Source: Gaeumannomyces sp. JS-464 (lineage: Eukaryota; Ascomycota; Sordariomycetes; Magnaporthales; Magnaporthaceae). Taken from it: 64,000 bases of DNA. The notes beneath the pieces were generated by a model. It saw only the letters and a program-made list of their open reading frames with translations. It was not told the origin of the DNA and ran no database searches. The translations under genes were made by a program, and so were the position numbers. This document shows positions 36,202-46,836 of the stretch, one piece after another. How positions within the stretch are numbered: position 1 is the stretch's first letter; the number at the start of each line of letters is the position of its first letter. Where the stretch lies: positions 2,418,001 to 2,482,000 of the forward strand of contig NGZR01000005.1 of the NCBI GenBank assembly GCA_002197995.1, in the 5' to 3' direction.

Positions 36202-37754
36202 CTAAAAGGGCGGGTTGGCGTTCTGGAGGAGCATCTCAAAGTAGGCCTGGTTCCACTGGCCGGCCTCGGGCGAGGGCTTGTAGGCGTCGCTCATGCCGCA
36301 GAAGCTGTCGTAGCGGGCGGCGCTCGTGTCGCTGGTGCCGTCGGACTCGCCGCCGGGCTTGACCCAGACGAAGGCGTCGGCGAGCTCGAGGCCCGTGTTG
36401 GCCGTGGGGCGGACGCCGAAGCCGGCGCCGTTGACGTTGCACCAGTGGCCCCACTCCTCGCGCAGGCCCTGGACGGCGTTGCGGCCCGTGTCGACGATGG
36501 CGTGGTTGGGCATGCCGGCCGACTTGAGCAGGGGCGCGAACGTCTGGACGTAGATCTTCTCGTTCTGGCACTTGTTCCACTGCGCGTCCGACGCGCCCGA
36601 GAACTCGCCCGGCGTCAGGTCCCACGCGTTCCAGCCCGCCACGTTGGTGGCCCAGCCGCGGAACTGCTTGGGGTTGCCGGCCGCCTTGTAGGCCTTTGCG
36701 AGCTCCTGCGCGCCCGGCTTGAGGTTGTCGTTCCACCCGAGCCAGCCGCCGTGGCCCGCGTCGAGGTACTGCACCACGTTGGGCAGGTTGAGCGTCTTGA
36801 GCGCGTAGGCGACGCCGTCCCGGTAGCCCGACGCGCTGCTCTTGCACGTCTGCAGGTCCGCGTTGGTCACCAGGTTCGGCAGCGAGTCGGGCTCGATCAG
36901 GAGCGCGAAGGCCGTGTTAGAGTGCTGCTTCAGGAGCTTGGCAATGGCTGTGGCGTGGAGGAGAAAAAAAAAGCCATGTCAGCAAAGGGGCGTAGGTGGA
37001 AAACAATAGCCCAACGGAGACATCATCCGATCCCGTCCCGCGGCTCCACAAAGGCCTGCAGGTGGTGTGAAAGGGGCAGGGGGGGAGCGGGCAGCAGATA
37101 TAAGGATGGTTAGGTAGGGTCAGGGCGGTGTCACTCACGGTCAATATACTGCGTCTTGTACTTGTTCAGCTCGCCAACCTTCAGCTCGCCGTTGGAAGCC
37201 TTGGCGGCGCAGTCGCGGCCGGGAAGGTCATAGATGACGAGGCCGAGGATGTGGTTGCAGGGCACGTCGGCAATCGCAGGCTCGATCCTGGAAATGGCGC
37301 TTATCGTGTCGCTGTTTCGCGCATGGGACTGCTGGTCAGTGAGCCGCAACGACATGACCGTTTGATAGATCGACTCTGGCGTCTCTGTTTGTTTCCTTGC
37401 CCCCTAGGCTCATCATGCAAGCATCCACAGCGCCTTTCCGTCTGGAAGTTCCCGAGATACCGCAGCACCAGCCAACTTACATCCACAGGAAGCTGCCGAC
37501 GTCAGCAACCTTGGCAGCCGCTTCGGCGAGGCTGGGGTCCGACATGGACTGGACGGCCGCCTCGACCTCGGAGCGGTAGAAGCTGTTGGGGTGCAGCGTG
37601 TACTTTTTGAACACGTTGGTCGAGGCATCGAGCGTGACGGCCGAGGAGCAGCCGGCCGCGGCCTGCCTGGGCACGCCCTTGAAGGTCTGGAAGGCGAAGG
37701 GGTGGCGATAGCGGCGCCCACAAGGGCCAGCAGGGCAGAGTGTGAGAACTTCAT
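36202..37754 (-). CDS. Glycoside hydrolase family 6 cellulase without CBM (one missing base)
   Basis: Exons 37481-37754, 37139-37311 and 36202-36947; introns 169 and 191 nt. The 397-residue product starts with a signal peptide (MKFSHSALLALVGAAIATP). GH6 landmarks: VIYDLPGRDCAAKASNGE (Tyr and the Asp before Cys that assist catalysis), ALLIEPDSLPNLVTN (the catalytic acid Asp), YLDAGHGGWLGW, GWATNVAGWNAWD and FVWVKPGGESDGTSD. It ends NANPPF with no cellulose-binding module or linker at either end. GH6 enzymes are inverting cellobiohydrolases or endoglucanases acting from the non-reducing end of cellulose. The frame breaks at 37699-37702, where four G on the + strand stand for an expected five, separating the signal peptide from FAFQTFKGVPRQA. 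The first Asp of the usual DRDC motif is Gly here. A TATA box lies 152 bases upstream, fitting an inducible secreted enzyme. Confidence 0.93.
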
Positions 37755-40160
37755 CTTTGCTCTTGGTCCTTCCCGCGTCTTTCTGGCTGGCAGCTCTTTG
37801 GAAAGTCTTGGGATGGTCCCAGATACAGTGCTGAAGAACAGATGAGGCTAGAGATCAGCGAGACAAGACAGGCCCCCGGACAGACCCAAGACGGCCAAGC
37901 ACATTCTTTATACGCCAGACTGGACCAAGGCGGCCTGGCAGAATGCTTATACCGATATCCTATATCTCGGGCTTGGGCCTCCGGCTTAGGGCAGCGCGGG
38001 AGAAGTCGAGGACAGCGGTGCAGGCCCCAGCCGTGAGGGGTTCGCGATGCGACCCGCGAGCTGGCAGACCGCCCCGACACCAGGAGACGACCAGGACGCG
38101 TGGAGCAACGCCACCGAAGCGAGCCTATCCTAGCTCCATCTCGCAATAAGGAATCGAGGCCCGTGTGCGGCATGGTGTCTCGGTACGCATCTTCCGAAGG
38201 AGGTCACCCATAAACGCCTGCCTGGTCCGTCCGTCCATGGCAAGGGTGTACAGGCAGGACACCCCTGCGGGGGACCGGCTTCGTGGCGATTGCTTGCGGA
38301 GGTGGAGGCCAAGGTTTTTGCCATATAGCCTTCATTTCTGCCCACTCAATGGGGCGGCGGGACGGGGAGCCTTTTTCTGACCATGTGGCTCCACGGCAGA
38401 GATCCGAGGAGGCGATCAGCGATCAGGGAGAGGTACAAGGAGCGAGCTGCCTCAGGGTTTGTTCTTCCGCATATCTTCGGGCACGCATCGCACACTGGCG
38501 CCACCAGGGAGAAAAGTGTTCTGCGGCCGGGGGCATCAGTGGGCGGCATCGCGGGAACAAAGGAACGCAGACGAGACCTCAGAAAGTGGTAAACTCCGAG
38601 AACACTGCTTCACAGCTCGGGCATCTCCAGCCAACCAGGTCCGCAGCCGACGTGCATGATCTGCGCAGGCACCTGGCGCCTTACCCCGTGGGGATGGTGT
38701 CGTTGTGTGTTCGTGACAGCACGACATCGCCACCCACTCTAACGGCGGAAGTCAAAGAGGGGCCGTCACTGAGAAATGGCCATAGTATTTTGCGGGCATG
38801 GATCGTGAACTCTACTCCCGATCATAGGCCAACCTATGGCAGGCATACCGGCAGCTGCTCCCGCACGGATACAACCCTGGAAACAATTCGGATAGAGCGA
38901 CGACGCTCTCAACAGTGACAACAGATGATATTGTTGCTGTGCGGGGTCTTTTATCGTCTCTACCGACGATCTGCTCTCGTCATGTATTAAAGAGGGCAGG
39001 AACGAGCGTTCCTTTGTGAAGCGCTGTTTTCCACGAGAGCGGGATGCGCGGCCGTCAATGGTGCTGCTTTAATATGCGAATATCATGGGGTCACCGCGCT
39101 GGGGCGGTGTGCTTTGGTTCTGGAGTGTTCACCCCGTCTTTTTAATCTGCTTGTCATGGTTATTAGCCGGGACGAGCAGCTCCTTGAGATCGAACTGGGT
39201 GGGATGACACCTGCCGTCGCAGTGACGATGTATTGGGACGGGGCTCATCCAGAAAACCAACCGGCCCCGGCTAAAAGAGCCTCCGATCAATATGTCTACT
39301 GTCAAGTCCGGTGCCGGGGCGGAGCGAGCAGTTTTCGCTCGAGAGAGGCGACAGCTTTAAATAGGCGGCTATGGGGAGGGAGTCTGGGGTCAGATGAGAC
39401 TTTCTGTATAGTGTCCAATGGGAGCTGTCCAGGGTGTGACAAACAATACGACACAAGCAGATAAATAGCCGTTACATGGTGCTTTTGGTGAACAACATGC
39501 TGCGAACATGGCAGGCTACCGTGTGCCAGTTTCCCGAAGCCGCGAGCTAGATGGATGGATACGTACGCTACAAGAGATACTGACTTGGGCCGACCGTAAA
39601 TCTGCGAGTTAGCTGTGAGTGCTCTGGCGCGTCAGTTGGAATACACGATGGTTAACGCCTGTCGAGCACTGGGCTTATTTGGGGTTGTTAGAGGGCTGTC
39701 GTGACAAGGGAAATGCCAGTAGAGACTAGAAAGCAGGAGGACCCTGAAAAAGGTTCCTTGGCAAGATATGCATAATGAAACAAATCTTCCGATATGGGGG
39801 GCGGATGGCCTGCAGTTTTGACCCTAAGCACATTATACTGTTATACTGAGCCAAGGACACCCGTGTACGTCCTTTCGGGCGTTTCAGAAGGCGAGTATGC
39901 CATGGAAGTGTATTCATCGTTTCTCTGCCTCATCTGATGGGGACGTCCGGCCGCGGTCTTGTGGCCACGGCATGCAGTAGGTGGTTGGTTAGTTTTCTTT
40001 TTGTCTAGCCTCCTGGAGATCCACTCAACGCAATCGAAACAAACAATAAGGCAATTGCGATCCGGGAAGGATCACCAAAAGAGTAGCTTCATGGGGCGGG
40101 CCTAAATCAAGAGGAGCGAAGGGCACCTCGTGCCGAGGAGCGCCTGGGCTGCCACGCCTC
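37755..40160. promoter_or_regulatory. Cellulase upstream region and OST3 3' region
   Basis: About 2.4 kb. The left part is the cellulase promoter with a TATA box (37906-37912) and GC-rich boxes such as CCCCTGCGGGGG near 38264, which fit the SYGGRG binding pattern of the carbon repressor CRE1. The right part contains the OST3 3' end. An open frame at 38283-38918 (+) lacks a standard ATG and any recognisable content; I do not call it. Confidence 0.45.
37906..37912 (-). promoter_or_regulatory. TATA box (TATAAAG) of the GH6 cellulase
   Basis: On the minus strand TATAAAG lies about 152 bases before the cellulase ATG at 37754. The position and sequence suit a regulated core promoter. Inference from position only. 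Confidence 0.6.
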
Positions 40161-41382
40161 TTACATGAAGGGAGGGAGCGAGAAGGGGTAGCCCTGGTTC
40201 TTCATACGGAAGACGCTCAGCAGGAAGCTGTACATCACAATAAGGACGCCGCTCCAGGCGATTACAGCAACCTGCTGAGTCTTCACGTCGGCTATCCGGG
40301 GCACCTTTACGGCCAGCGAGATGGCGGCAAACGAAAGGACACCATCTGGAGCGGGTGATGAAGTCAGCACACACTCGCACAAAATAGCCAGAGCCCCTTC
40401 GGGCTCCAGGGACGCAGCAAAGGGAGTTACGAACACATGGCGGCAACAATCTGCGTCTCCAAGCCGAATTGGTTCTGGAAACCACCGGCAAAGTAGGTGA
40501 TGCCGCCGCGGCCATCACCAGAGACATAGGGCACGTGGCGAATGTGGTTGAACATGTGGCCGCTGATGAAGACGAGGATGGCGATCATGGTCAGGCCGGC
40601 CCAGACGTTGCGGTTCGTGATGATGGGCACGACGTAGGGCCAAGCGAGGACGGCGGCGGTCGAGGTGCCGAGCACAATGATGGTGCTGGAGATCCAGCGC
40701 ATCCAGTTGATCGGGCGCTTGACGGGCGGGTGGGGCCGGTCTGGGAGGTGGCGGCTCATCCAGCCGTGGACCTGCTCGGCGATTTGGGGGCTGGATTTGT
40801 CCGCGTTAGTCAGGGGAACAGCTCGCAGCAGGGGGGTTAGCCCCAGGTTCAGGGTGGGCGTACCCATTGTTGAAGTCGTATCGAATAGGCTCGCCGCTTG
40901 GGGCGGCGTGCGGGCCGGTGGCAGCTGGGAAGAACAGCAGGACCGGGGCGGTTTGAAGCCCCAGCTGTGTCCGAGGCCGGCTATGTTAGTGCCTTACCGA
41001 GCCGGGGCAGCAAGCGGGGGCAGGGACTCACGCTCATGAAGGTGTCTCTGCCGTCGCTAAAGTCCAGGGTGGCGAAGATGAGGCGCGACTCGCCCTTCTT
41101 GTCGCCCTTGAGCCAGCTGCGGGCTAGCAGATCCCACTCGGGCTGGAACTCGCGGCACAGCTGGCAGCCGTAGCGGGCGTCCATGGCCGTCAGCAGGACT
41201 GCCGCGCTGTAGTCCCTCTTTGAGTTGGTGAGGCGGCTGTACAGGCTGTCATCGAGCTTGACGGGGTTCTGCGCCTGCGACTTGGTCCGGAAGTCCTGGA
41301 AGCGATCCGTGGCGGCCTTCTTAGCGGCGAGGGCGCCCCCGGCCGACAGGAGGGATGCCACGAGGACAGAAAGGAAGCGCAT
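40161..41382 (-). CDS. OST3: Oligosaccharyltransferase subunit Ost3/Ost6
   Basis: Exons 41032-41382, 40864-40964, 40435-40790 and 40161-40345; introns 67, 73 and 89 nt. The 330-residue product has a signal peptide (MRFLSVLVASLLSAGGALA) and a lumenal thioredoxin-like domain with the redox motif GCQLC (Cys73 and Cys76). It continues through LGLQTAPVLLFFPAATGP and an AEQVHGWMSRHLPDRPHPP linker into four transmembrane segments (ISSTIIVLGTSTAAVLAW, WAGLTMIAILVFISGHMF, VLSFAAISLAV, VAVIAWSGVLIVMYSFLL). Ost3/Ost6 form mixed disulfides with nascent proteins and widen the range of N-glycosylation sites used by the ER oligosaccharyltransferase. The frame is intact. Exon 3 uses a GTTCGT donor, giving AAMYGVLSFAAIS. 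It diverges from the coiled-coil gene to the right. The short C-terminus ends NQGYPFSLPPFM. Confidence 0.94.
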
Positions 41383-41987
41383 CTTGAACGAAGATGCAAG
41401 CAAAAGAAAATCAAAGGGAAAGAAAGAAGCGCCGACTGCCAAGGACAACAACGTCTATGGCCGGCTGTGTCAAATGCGTTCGTCAGCGACCGACCGAGGA
41501 GAGCTTGGTCGCGGGTCGGTCGTCCCAGCTGCAGCGCCTCAATTGGTTTCACGTCCCAATGCAATCCAGCATCCACCATGTGTCCTCAATCGATTGCGTG
41601 GCTGAAGCTCCCAACCTGCAACGATGCGCGTCACTCTGTGGCTGCAAGCCGCAGGGGAAATGTGGCTGCCAGCGCTAGCCCGCTTACAGCAGTCTGTTTA
41701 CCTGCTAAGGCTGAAATGGGCCGCACCGATTTCTGGACCCTCCCCTGCAAGATTCACTGACGTGCCATATAGCAGTGGTCCAGTATTTCCTACGCGCCAA
41801 CACCCCTCAGAGCCTCAGGTGGTGTGAGCTTTTGTCTTCCCGACTTCTCGTCTCTTTCTTCTTCTTCGTCTTCTTCTTCGTCTTCTTCTTCTTCTTTTCC
41901 CGTTTCTTCTTTTTCCTTCTCCTCCTCGGTTGATAGCATCCTGGTCCCGGAGCGCGTCATCTCCGCGTCCCTTCACAGTTCGCCAGT
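41383..41987. promoter_or_regulatory. Divergent promoter OST3 / coiled-coil gene
   Basis: 605 bases between the two start codons. The right end carries a TTC/TCG trinucleotide run (listed separately) that lies in the probable leader of the coiled-coil gene. No TATA box seen. Confidence 0.45.
41854..41899. repeat. (TTC)n/(TCG) trinucleotide repeat
   Basis: An interrupted TTC repeat with TCG interruptions in the leader of the coiled-coil gene, about 90 bases before its ATG. Pyrimidine-rich leaders are common in fungi; the tandem triplet structure is unusual within this window. Confidence 0.8.
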
Positions 41988-43985
41988 ATGCCGGCAAAGC
42001 GAGTAAACATGGACCGTGACGAGGTATGCCCACCCCAGGACTAAATGTGCCAGCAGAGGAGATGGACGCGCAGAACATTTGAGCGGACACCCTAAACGCC
42101 CTTGCTAACGCACAGACGTCTCCAACTAGAGGACAGACGCGTTGCATGCGGCCGAGATGAAGCACCAGCGGGACACGATCCAGTCGACAATAATAGTCAA
42201 AGACGAGGAGGTCCGGCGGTCAAGAGTGCGGTCAACCGTGCTGCGCAGCGATGTTGCAACCCTCCGTACGCAAGCATCTCAGCAAAATGAGCGCTACGAG
42301 AAGCTGTCGCAGCAGCACAGCGATGCCCGCAGCAAGCTCACAACGGCAACGAAGAAGTGCAGCGAACAGGACAAGAAGCTCAAGACACAAACCCGAGAAA
42401 TCGCGGCTCTGAAGGCGGAGCTTCAATCCTTGAATGGCGTCTCTCAGGACTCGACAAAACTACTCTCGGAGAAGCTCGCACTGACACGCGAGCTGGCAAA
42501 CCTGAAGCCTGAGCTGGAGCATCTAAAGTCCCAACTGGATCACCACAACGAGGTGCTTGCCGAAAAGCTAGCACTAGAGCGCCAAATCAACACCTTGGAG
42601 GTCGAACTGGCAAACGAGAAGCGCGCGGCTCAGCGTGCGATCCAGAAGCAGGAGAGCAAAGGCAACGAGGTCGAGGATGAGCTCCGGCAGCAAATACAGG
42701 ACCTCGAGAAGAAGCTGGTGGCTGAAAGGCGCGCCACTCAACGCGCCAAGGAAGACGCCGACAAGGAGGGCGCGCTCGAGGAGGCCATGCGACGCCAAGA
42801 GAAGGAGTTTGAGGAGCGGCTGGCCACGGAGCGGACCGAGGGCGCCAAGAGCCGGAGGGAAGTCGAGCGGCAGCTGACCGAGGCCCAGGCTGAGAACGAG
42901 TTTCTCACAGAGCGACTGGGCGAGATGAAGGCCAAGCTGCGGGAGACGCGTCAAGAGCTCAAGGACTGCCGGGCTGAGCTGCAAGAGGCTAAGAAGACAG
43001 CGACCTCGCGGGCAGTCGAGGAGGCCGTTGCGGCCAAACCCAAGCCCAAGACCAAGGCGCAGGCACCTCGGAAGCGTCGCGCCAAGGATGCGGACGAGGA
43101 GCCAGATATCCTTCAGACACCAGTACAAGACGAGCCGCGTGCCAAGCGCCCGCTTAAGAAGCGCGGCCTGGAAGCTCTCGTGGGTGAGAAGTCCACATTT
43201 TCCATCACGCCATTCCTCACCAAGACCATCAGCTTCGCAGACGGCCCCGTGGAGTTTGCCGCTGGAGGCGGGTCTCCCAGCGGTGCACCCGCAGACATAG
43301 ACGTGGACGAGGAGGATGAAGGAAACGCATCCGCAGATGATGCAGATGCCACGGACGAGGCCCCCGAACCTGTGGAGCCCACATCCATCGTCAGCCCCTC
43401 GCCGGCTCCCCAGAAGATTTCTGCAAAGCCGACCAAGAAGGCGGCTGCGGTCACCAAGGAGCCAAAGCCGCGAGGCAGGCCAAAGACGAAGGTAGCCCTC
43501 CGCGAGTCCCCATCGGCCAAGAAGAACATGTCCCTGACAAGCAACCGCAAGACCTCTCGTGGAGAGAACACCCTGGAGAAGGTGATGGAAGAGGACGAAG
43601 AGGGAGAGCAGCGCAGGAAAACAGGACAGTCTCTATCGCCTTTGCCAAATCAAAGTCAACGGAAAAGACGGCACCCAGTGAGGCAAACCCTGACGTCACT
43701 GGCGCATCCGCGCACACGAGCGGCGCCAGCTCGGTAGCGGCAGAAGCAGAGCCTAAGAAGAAGAAGCGGAAGCTGCTTGGTGGAGCCCCCACAACACTCT
43801 TCGAGGACGATGACGAGGGTGTCGTCCAGCCGGCAGCGGCAAAGCGCCCAGCGGTTAAGACGCAGCTAGGGGCCAAGAAAGGTCAGCTGGGCAAGGTCAA
43901 GATGGGCGCGGCAGCGTTTGCCGGCAAGGCCTTCTCGCCACTCAAACGGGACCGGCGTGGAGTAAACGCGAGCTTTTTGGCATGA
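41988..43985 (+). CDS. Coiled-coil protein with basic, nuclear-type C-terminus; function unknown (one missing base)
   Basis: Exons 41988-42023 and 42130-43985; intron 42024-42129 (106 nt, CTAAC branch). Product about 630 residues after one correction. Residues 1-12 are MPAKRVNMDRDE. A long coiled coil follows (roughly residues 15-310: EKLSQQHSDARSKL, QTREIAALKAELQSL, RQQIQDLEKKLVAERR, RREVERQLTEAQAENEF). Next comes a basic AT-hook-like stretch (KPKPKTKAQAPRKRRAK, later KPRGRPKTKV), an acidic patch (DIDVDEEDEGNASADD) and a C-terminal block KKKKRKLLGG, TLFEDDDEG, then SPLKRDRRGVNASFLA. The layout suggests a chromosome- or spindle-associated nuclear protein, but I cannot name the family. The frame is lost between about 43598 and 43614 and resumes QENRTVSIAFAKSKS. 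The start was chosen because it splices in phase to the coiled coil. Confidence 0.75.
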
Positions 43986-44507
43986 ATCCGATCACGCTAA
44001 ATGATATTTCAGTCACTCCTCTTCACTTGTAACGATGAAGCAACTCGCAATTATGAGAAGGCATTTCAGGGGCATTTTTGGATTGGGTGGATAGGGCTTG
44101 GGTTTTCAGCCCTTCACGGTTCCTTTGGGCTATGGCAGGCGTATATGGTAATCCTGTATCAGTAAATGGGTCATCAGGCATGAATATGTGGGAGACCAAG
44201 GCTTTATTCATGAACAGTGCTTCCTGATGCTTTATTTCTCATGGTTATCCTCGTGATGAGGGCGACTTGCTTTCTCATTCTGTCCGCTTGACAGTCGGTT
44301 TAGCGCACAGGCCACTGCCTCATCCACCCCCAAGAAATTTGAATGCCGCTCAATCTCATCATGAACAACCTGCAACCTGCCCTTCGCGCCCCAAAATTTC
44401 AAAGCCAATGAACAAAATGGGGCCTGTAATCCCGATCTCCAATTCTTTTATGTATTAACGTATCACCTAACTGCCCGAGGCTTCTCCTTCTCCCCGCAGC
44501 CCTCACA
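43986..44507. other. Intergenic region coiled-coil gene / MRM2
   Basis: 522 bases holding the coiled-coil gene 3' UTR and the MRM2 promoter. No gene or repeat seen. Confidence 0.4.
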
Positions 44508-46335
44508 ATGCTTAGGCACTGCGGCAGCACCCTACCGGTCCTGCTCGGGGCGGGCGGGGGGATCCGGAGGACTCTATCATTCCATCGGCATGCTCCAGCT
44601 GCTGCCGCGATCTTCGGCCATCCCGTCGGGTTACTGCTACCCGCTACTTGCGCCGGTGGACCCCGGACGCAGCAGGAACAAGCCCGCCCGTCCTCGTCCA
44701 GTTCCCGCTGGAAGGAGAGACAGGACAAAGACCAGTATGCCCGACAGGCCAAAGTCAAGGGCCTGAAGAGCCGGGCGGCCTGGAAGCTGGTTCAGGTGAG
44801 GCCAAATACATACGACCTGTCCCTGTGCATTCCGTGAACAAGCCGGAGCGAGGCGTTCAGCTACTTACACAACTTGCGGGAATGTGCAGATGGATTACAA
44901 GTACAAGATCTTCAAAAAAGGGGCGCTGGTTCTCGATCTGGTACAGTATTCCTCGGCTCTTATGGGCCAGATGTAGTTCCATGGCTGTACCTGTGTGGAA
45001 GGAAGAACGGTCCGTTGTTCTAGTTGAACTATACTCACACCCGATGTGTTGTCGCCAGGGGTATGCTCCGGGAAGCTGGTCCCAGGTACGTGACGAAGAG
45101 CGTGCCCCCAAAAAGGGGGGGGGCGAGGGAAAGGAGACAATCCGAGAGCGCCCGGTATTGTTAATACGGGGAATCCAAAACAGGTCGCCATAGAGCGCAC
45201 CAAGCCGACGGGCCGCGTCCTCGGCATCGACATCATCCCCGCGCAGCCGCCCAGGGGCGTGGGCACGATCCAGGGCAACTTTCTGTCCCCGAGCGTGCGC
45301 AAGATGGCGAAGCAGCTGATCGCCGAGCTGCACCGCCGCCAGCTCGAGGACGAGGCCGAGGCCGAGGCCGCGCGCCGGGCCGGAGAGGCCGACGGGGGCG
45401 GAGACGTCGTCACCGACCGGCCCAGTTACATCGACATGGAGCACCGCGCCTCCCACCTGGAGGAGGCGGCGCTGGCTGACGATCCGGAACCGCCGCCATC
45501 TTCTTCGCCACCTTCATCATCTTCGGGAGGAAGCCGAGGAGAAAAGGGGGAGCAAGAAGGTGCCAATGGATCTGCTACCACGATCAAGCTCGAAGAGAAG
45601 AAATATGTGGATGTAAGTTCTCCATTCCCAGTCGAAAGAATTCTGGCAGGTCCCTTTTTGTGCCAGCGTTTCACTTGCGAACTCTTTACACCACGGCCGA
45701 AAAAAAAGGAGAGGGAAGAACAGAAGCCCGGAAATATATTTAACATCTCGATGGAACGCGACTACAGATAGTACTGAGCGACATGTCAGAACCTTGGCCC
45801 CAGACCTCCGGATTTCGGGTGAACACACTTAGTAATCCCTATCGCAGGCTGATGAACACGAGCGGGATATCCTTCCGAGACCACGCGGGGAGCATGGTTA
45901 GTACAGTCACGACGACGGGGACGCGGGCGGGACTGGAGGGCTACACCTCAAGACAGACTAGGGGCCTCCGGACTCCTGACAAGACCCCTCACCTACTGAC
46001 CTGGCAAACCTTCAATATTCCCCCCAACAGGATCTCTGTACGGCAGCCCTGGACTTTGCCAACGAAACCCTGAGGCCTGGCGGCCACTTTATCTGCAAGT
46101 TCTACCAGGGCTCCGAGGATAAGGACTTGGAGGAGAGACTGAAGAAACTCTTTGACAAGGTCCACCGCGAGAAACCTGAAGCTTCAAGAAAGGTGAGTTT
46201 GTCTATCCGCGATTCTGCTTCCTCCGCCAGTTGCAGCGTTATACTAACGGGGCATTGCAGGAATCTAAAGAGGCTTACTTCGTTGCCCTGCAGCGAAAAA
46301 AAGACGTCGACCTGCGCGAGATCGAGGATGCTTGA
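44508..46335 (+). CDS. MRM2: Mitochondrial rRNA 2'-O-ribose methyltransferase (FtsJ/RlmE family)
   Basis: Seven exons, all introns phase 0: 44508-44795, 44890-44940, 45059-45085 (27 nt), 45184-45612, 45768-45896, 46031-46192 and 46261-46335. Product 386 residues, frame intact. The N-terminus (MLRHCGSTLPVLLGAGGGIRR) is basic and Ser/Arg-rich, fitting a mitochondrial presequence. FtsJ motifs follow: KSRAAWKLVQMDYKYKIFKK, the SAM-binding LDLGYAPGSWSQVA, GRVLGIDIIPAQPPRGV, VLSDMSEPWPQTSGF and GGHFICKFYQG, giving the K-D-K-E catalytic set. Yeast Mrm2 methylates U2791 of the 21S rRNA in the peptidyl-transferase region. Between the QGNF strand and the SDM strand there is an insertion of about 100 residues rich in Glu, Ala, Ser and Pro, absent from bacterial RlmE. 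Five of the six exon joints fall inside conserved motifs, which supports the splice choices. Confidence 0.92.
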
Positions 46336-46836
46336 GGCACCTTGTATGTGCCTCAGGGGTGTTGAAATCATTTATGATTTAGCCAGCCAGTTCGGGCGGC
46401 AGGCTTGTACAAATACTGTAACATACGTTGGGTCACCGGAAGCCCAGCATCTGTATATATACCAGCATGTGTAGGAGTAACGACTCATCTTCACTTGCAA
46501 TGCGTCCATCACAGGCAAACACGCCAACCGTCACCTACTGACTACCGAGGTTGTTATACCAGGGTGCTACATGGGGAAAACTAGGGTGGACATCGAGGCA
46601 TCTCAATTCATATTGCATTTTGACCTTCTGGTATGACCATTTTCCACGCCGAACCATGCCAACTCCATTGTTGCGTACTAGCAAAAGACACCCCGCGGAG
46701 GCAGCAAAACAGCGCCCGGCCCCGAAAGAGAAATAGGTGCGCTTTTCCGCAGCCGTCCCAGTAACCAGTAAAAAAAGAAGAAGCCGTCGATAAAGAACAG
46801 GAGGGGCAGAGTATTGTAGGAGGCCGCAAGGTCCAT
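46336..46836. other. Convergent intergenic region MRM2 / RPL18
   Basis: 501 bases, A/T-rich compared with the flanking genes, holding both 3' UTRs. Nothing else seen. Confidence 0.45.

Noticed and set aside
35854..37113. 419-codon open frame on the + strand
   Set aside because: It lies antisense to the GH6 cellulase exons and crosses both its introns; the residue pattern (Val/Ala/Gly/Arg/Leu-rich) is that of a shadow of a GC-rich gene.
38283..38918. 211-codon open frame upstream of the cellulase
   Set aside because: It begins with a non-ATG start and has no recognisable features; overlapping frames in the same DNA are equally open.
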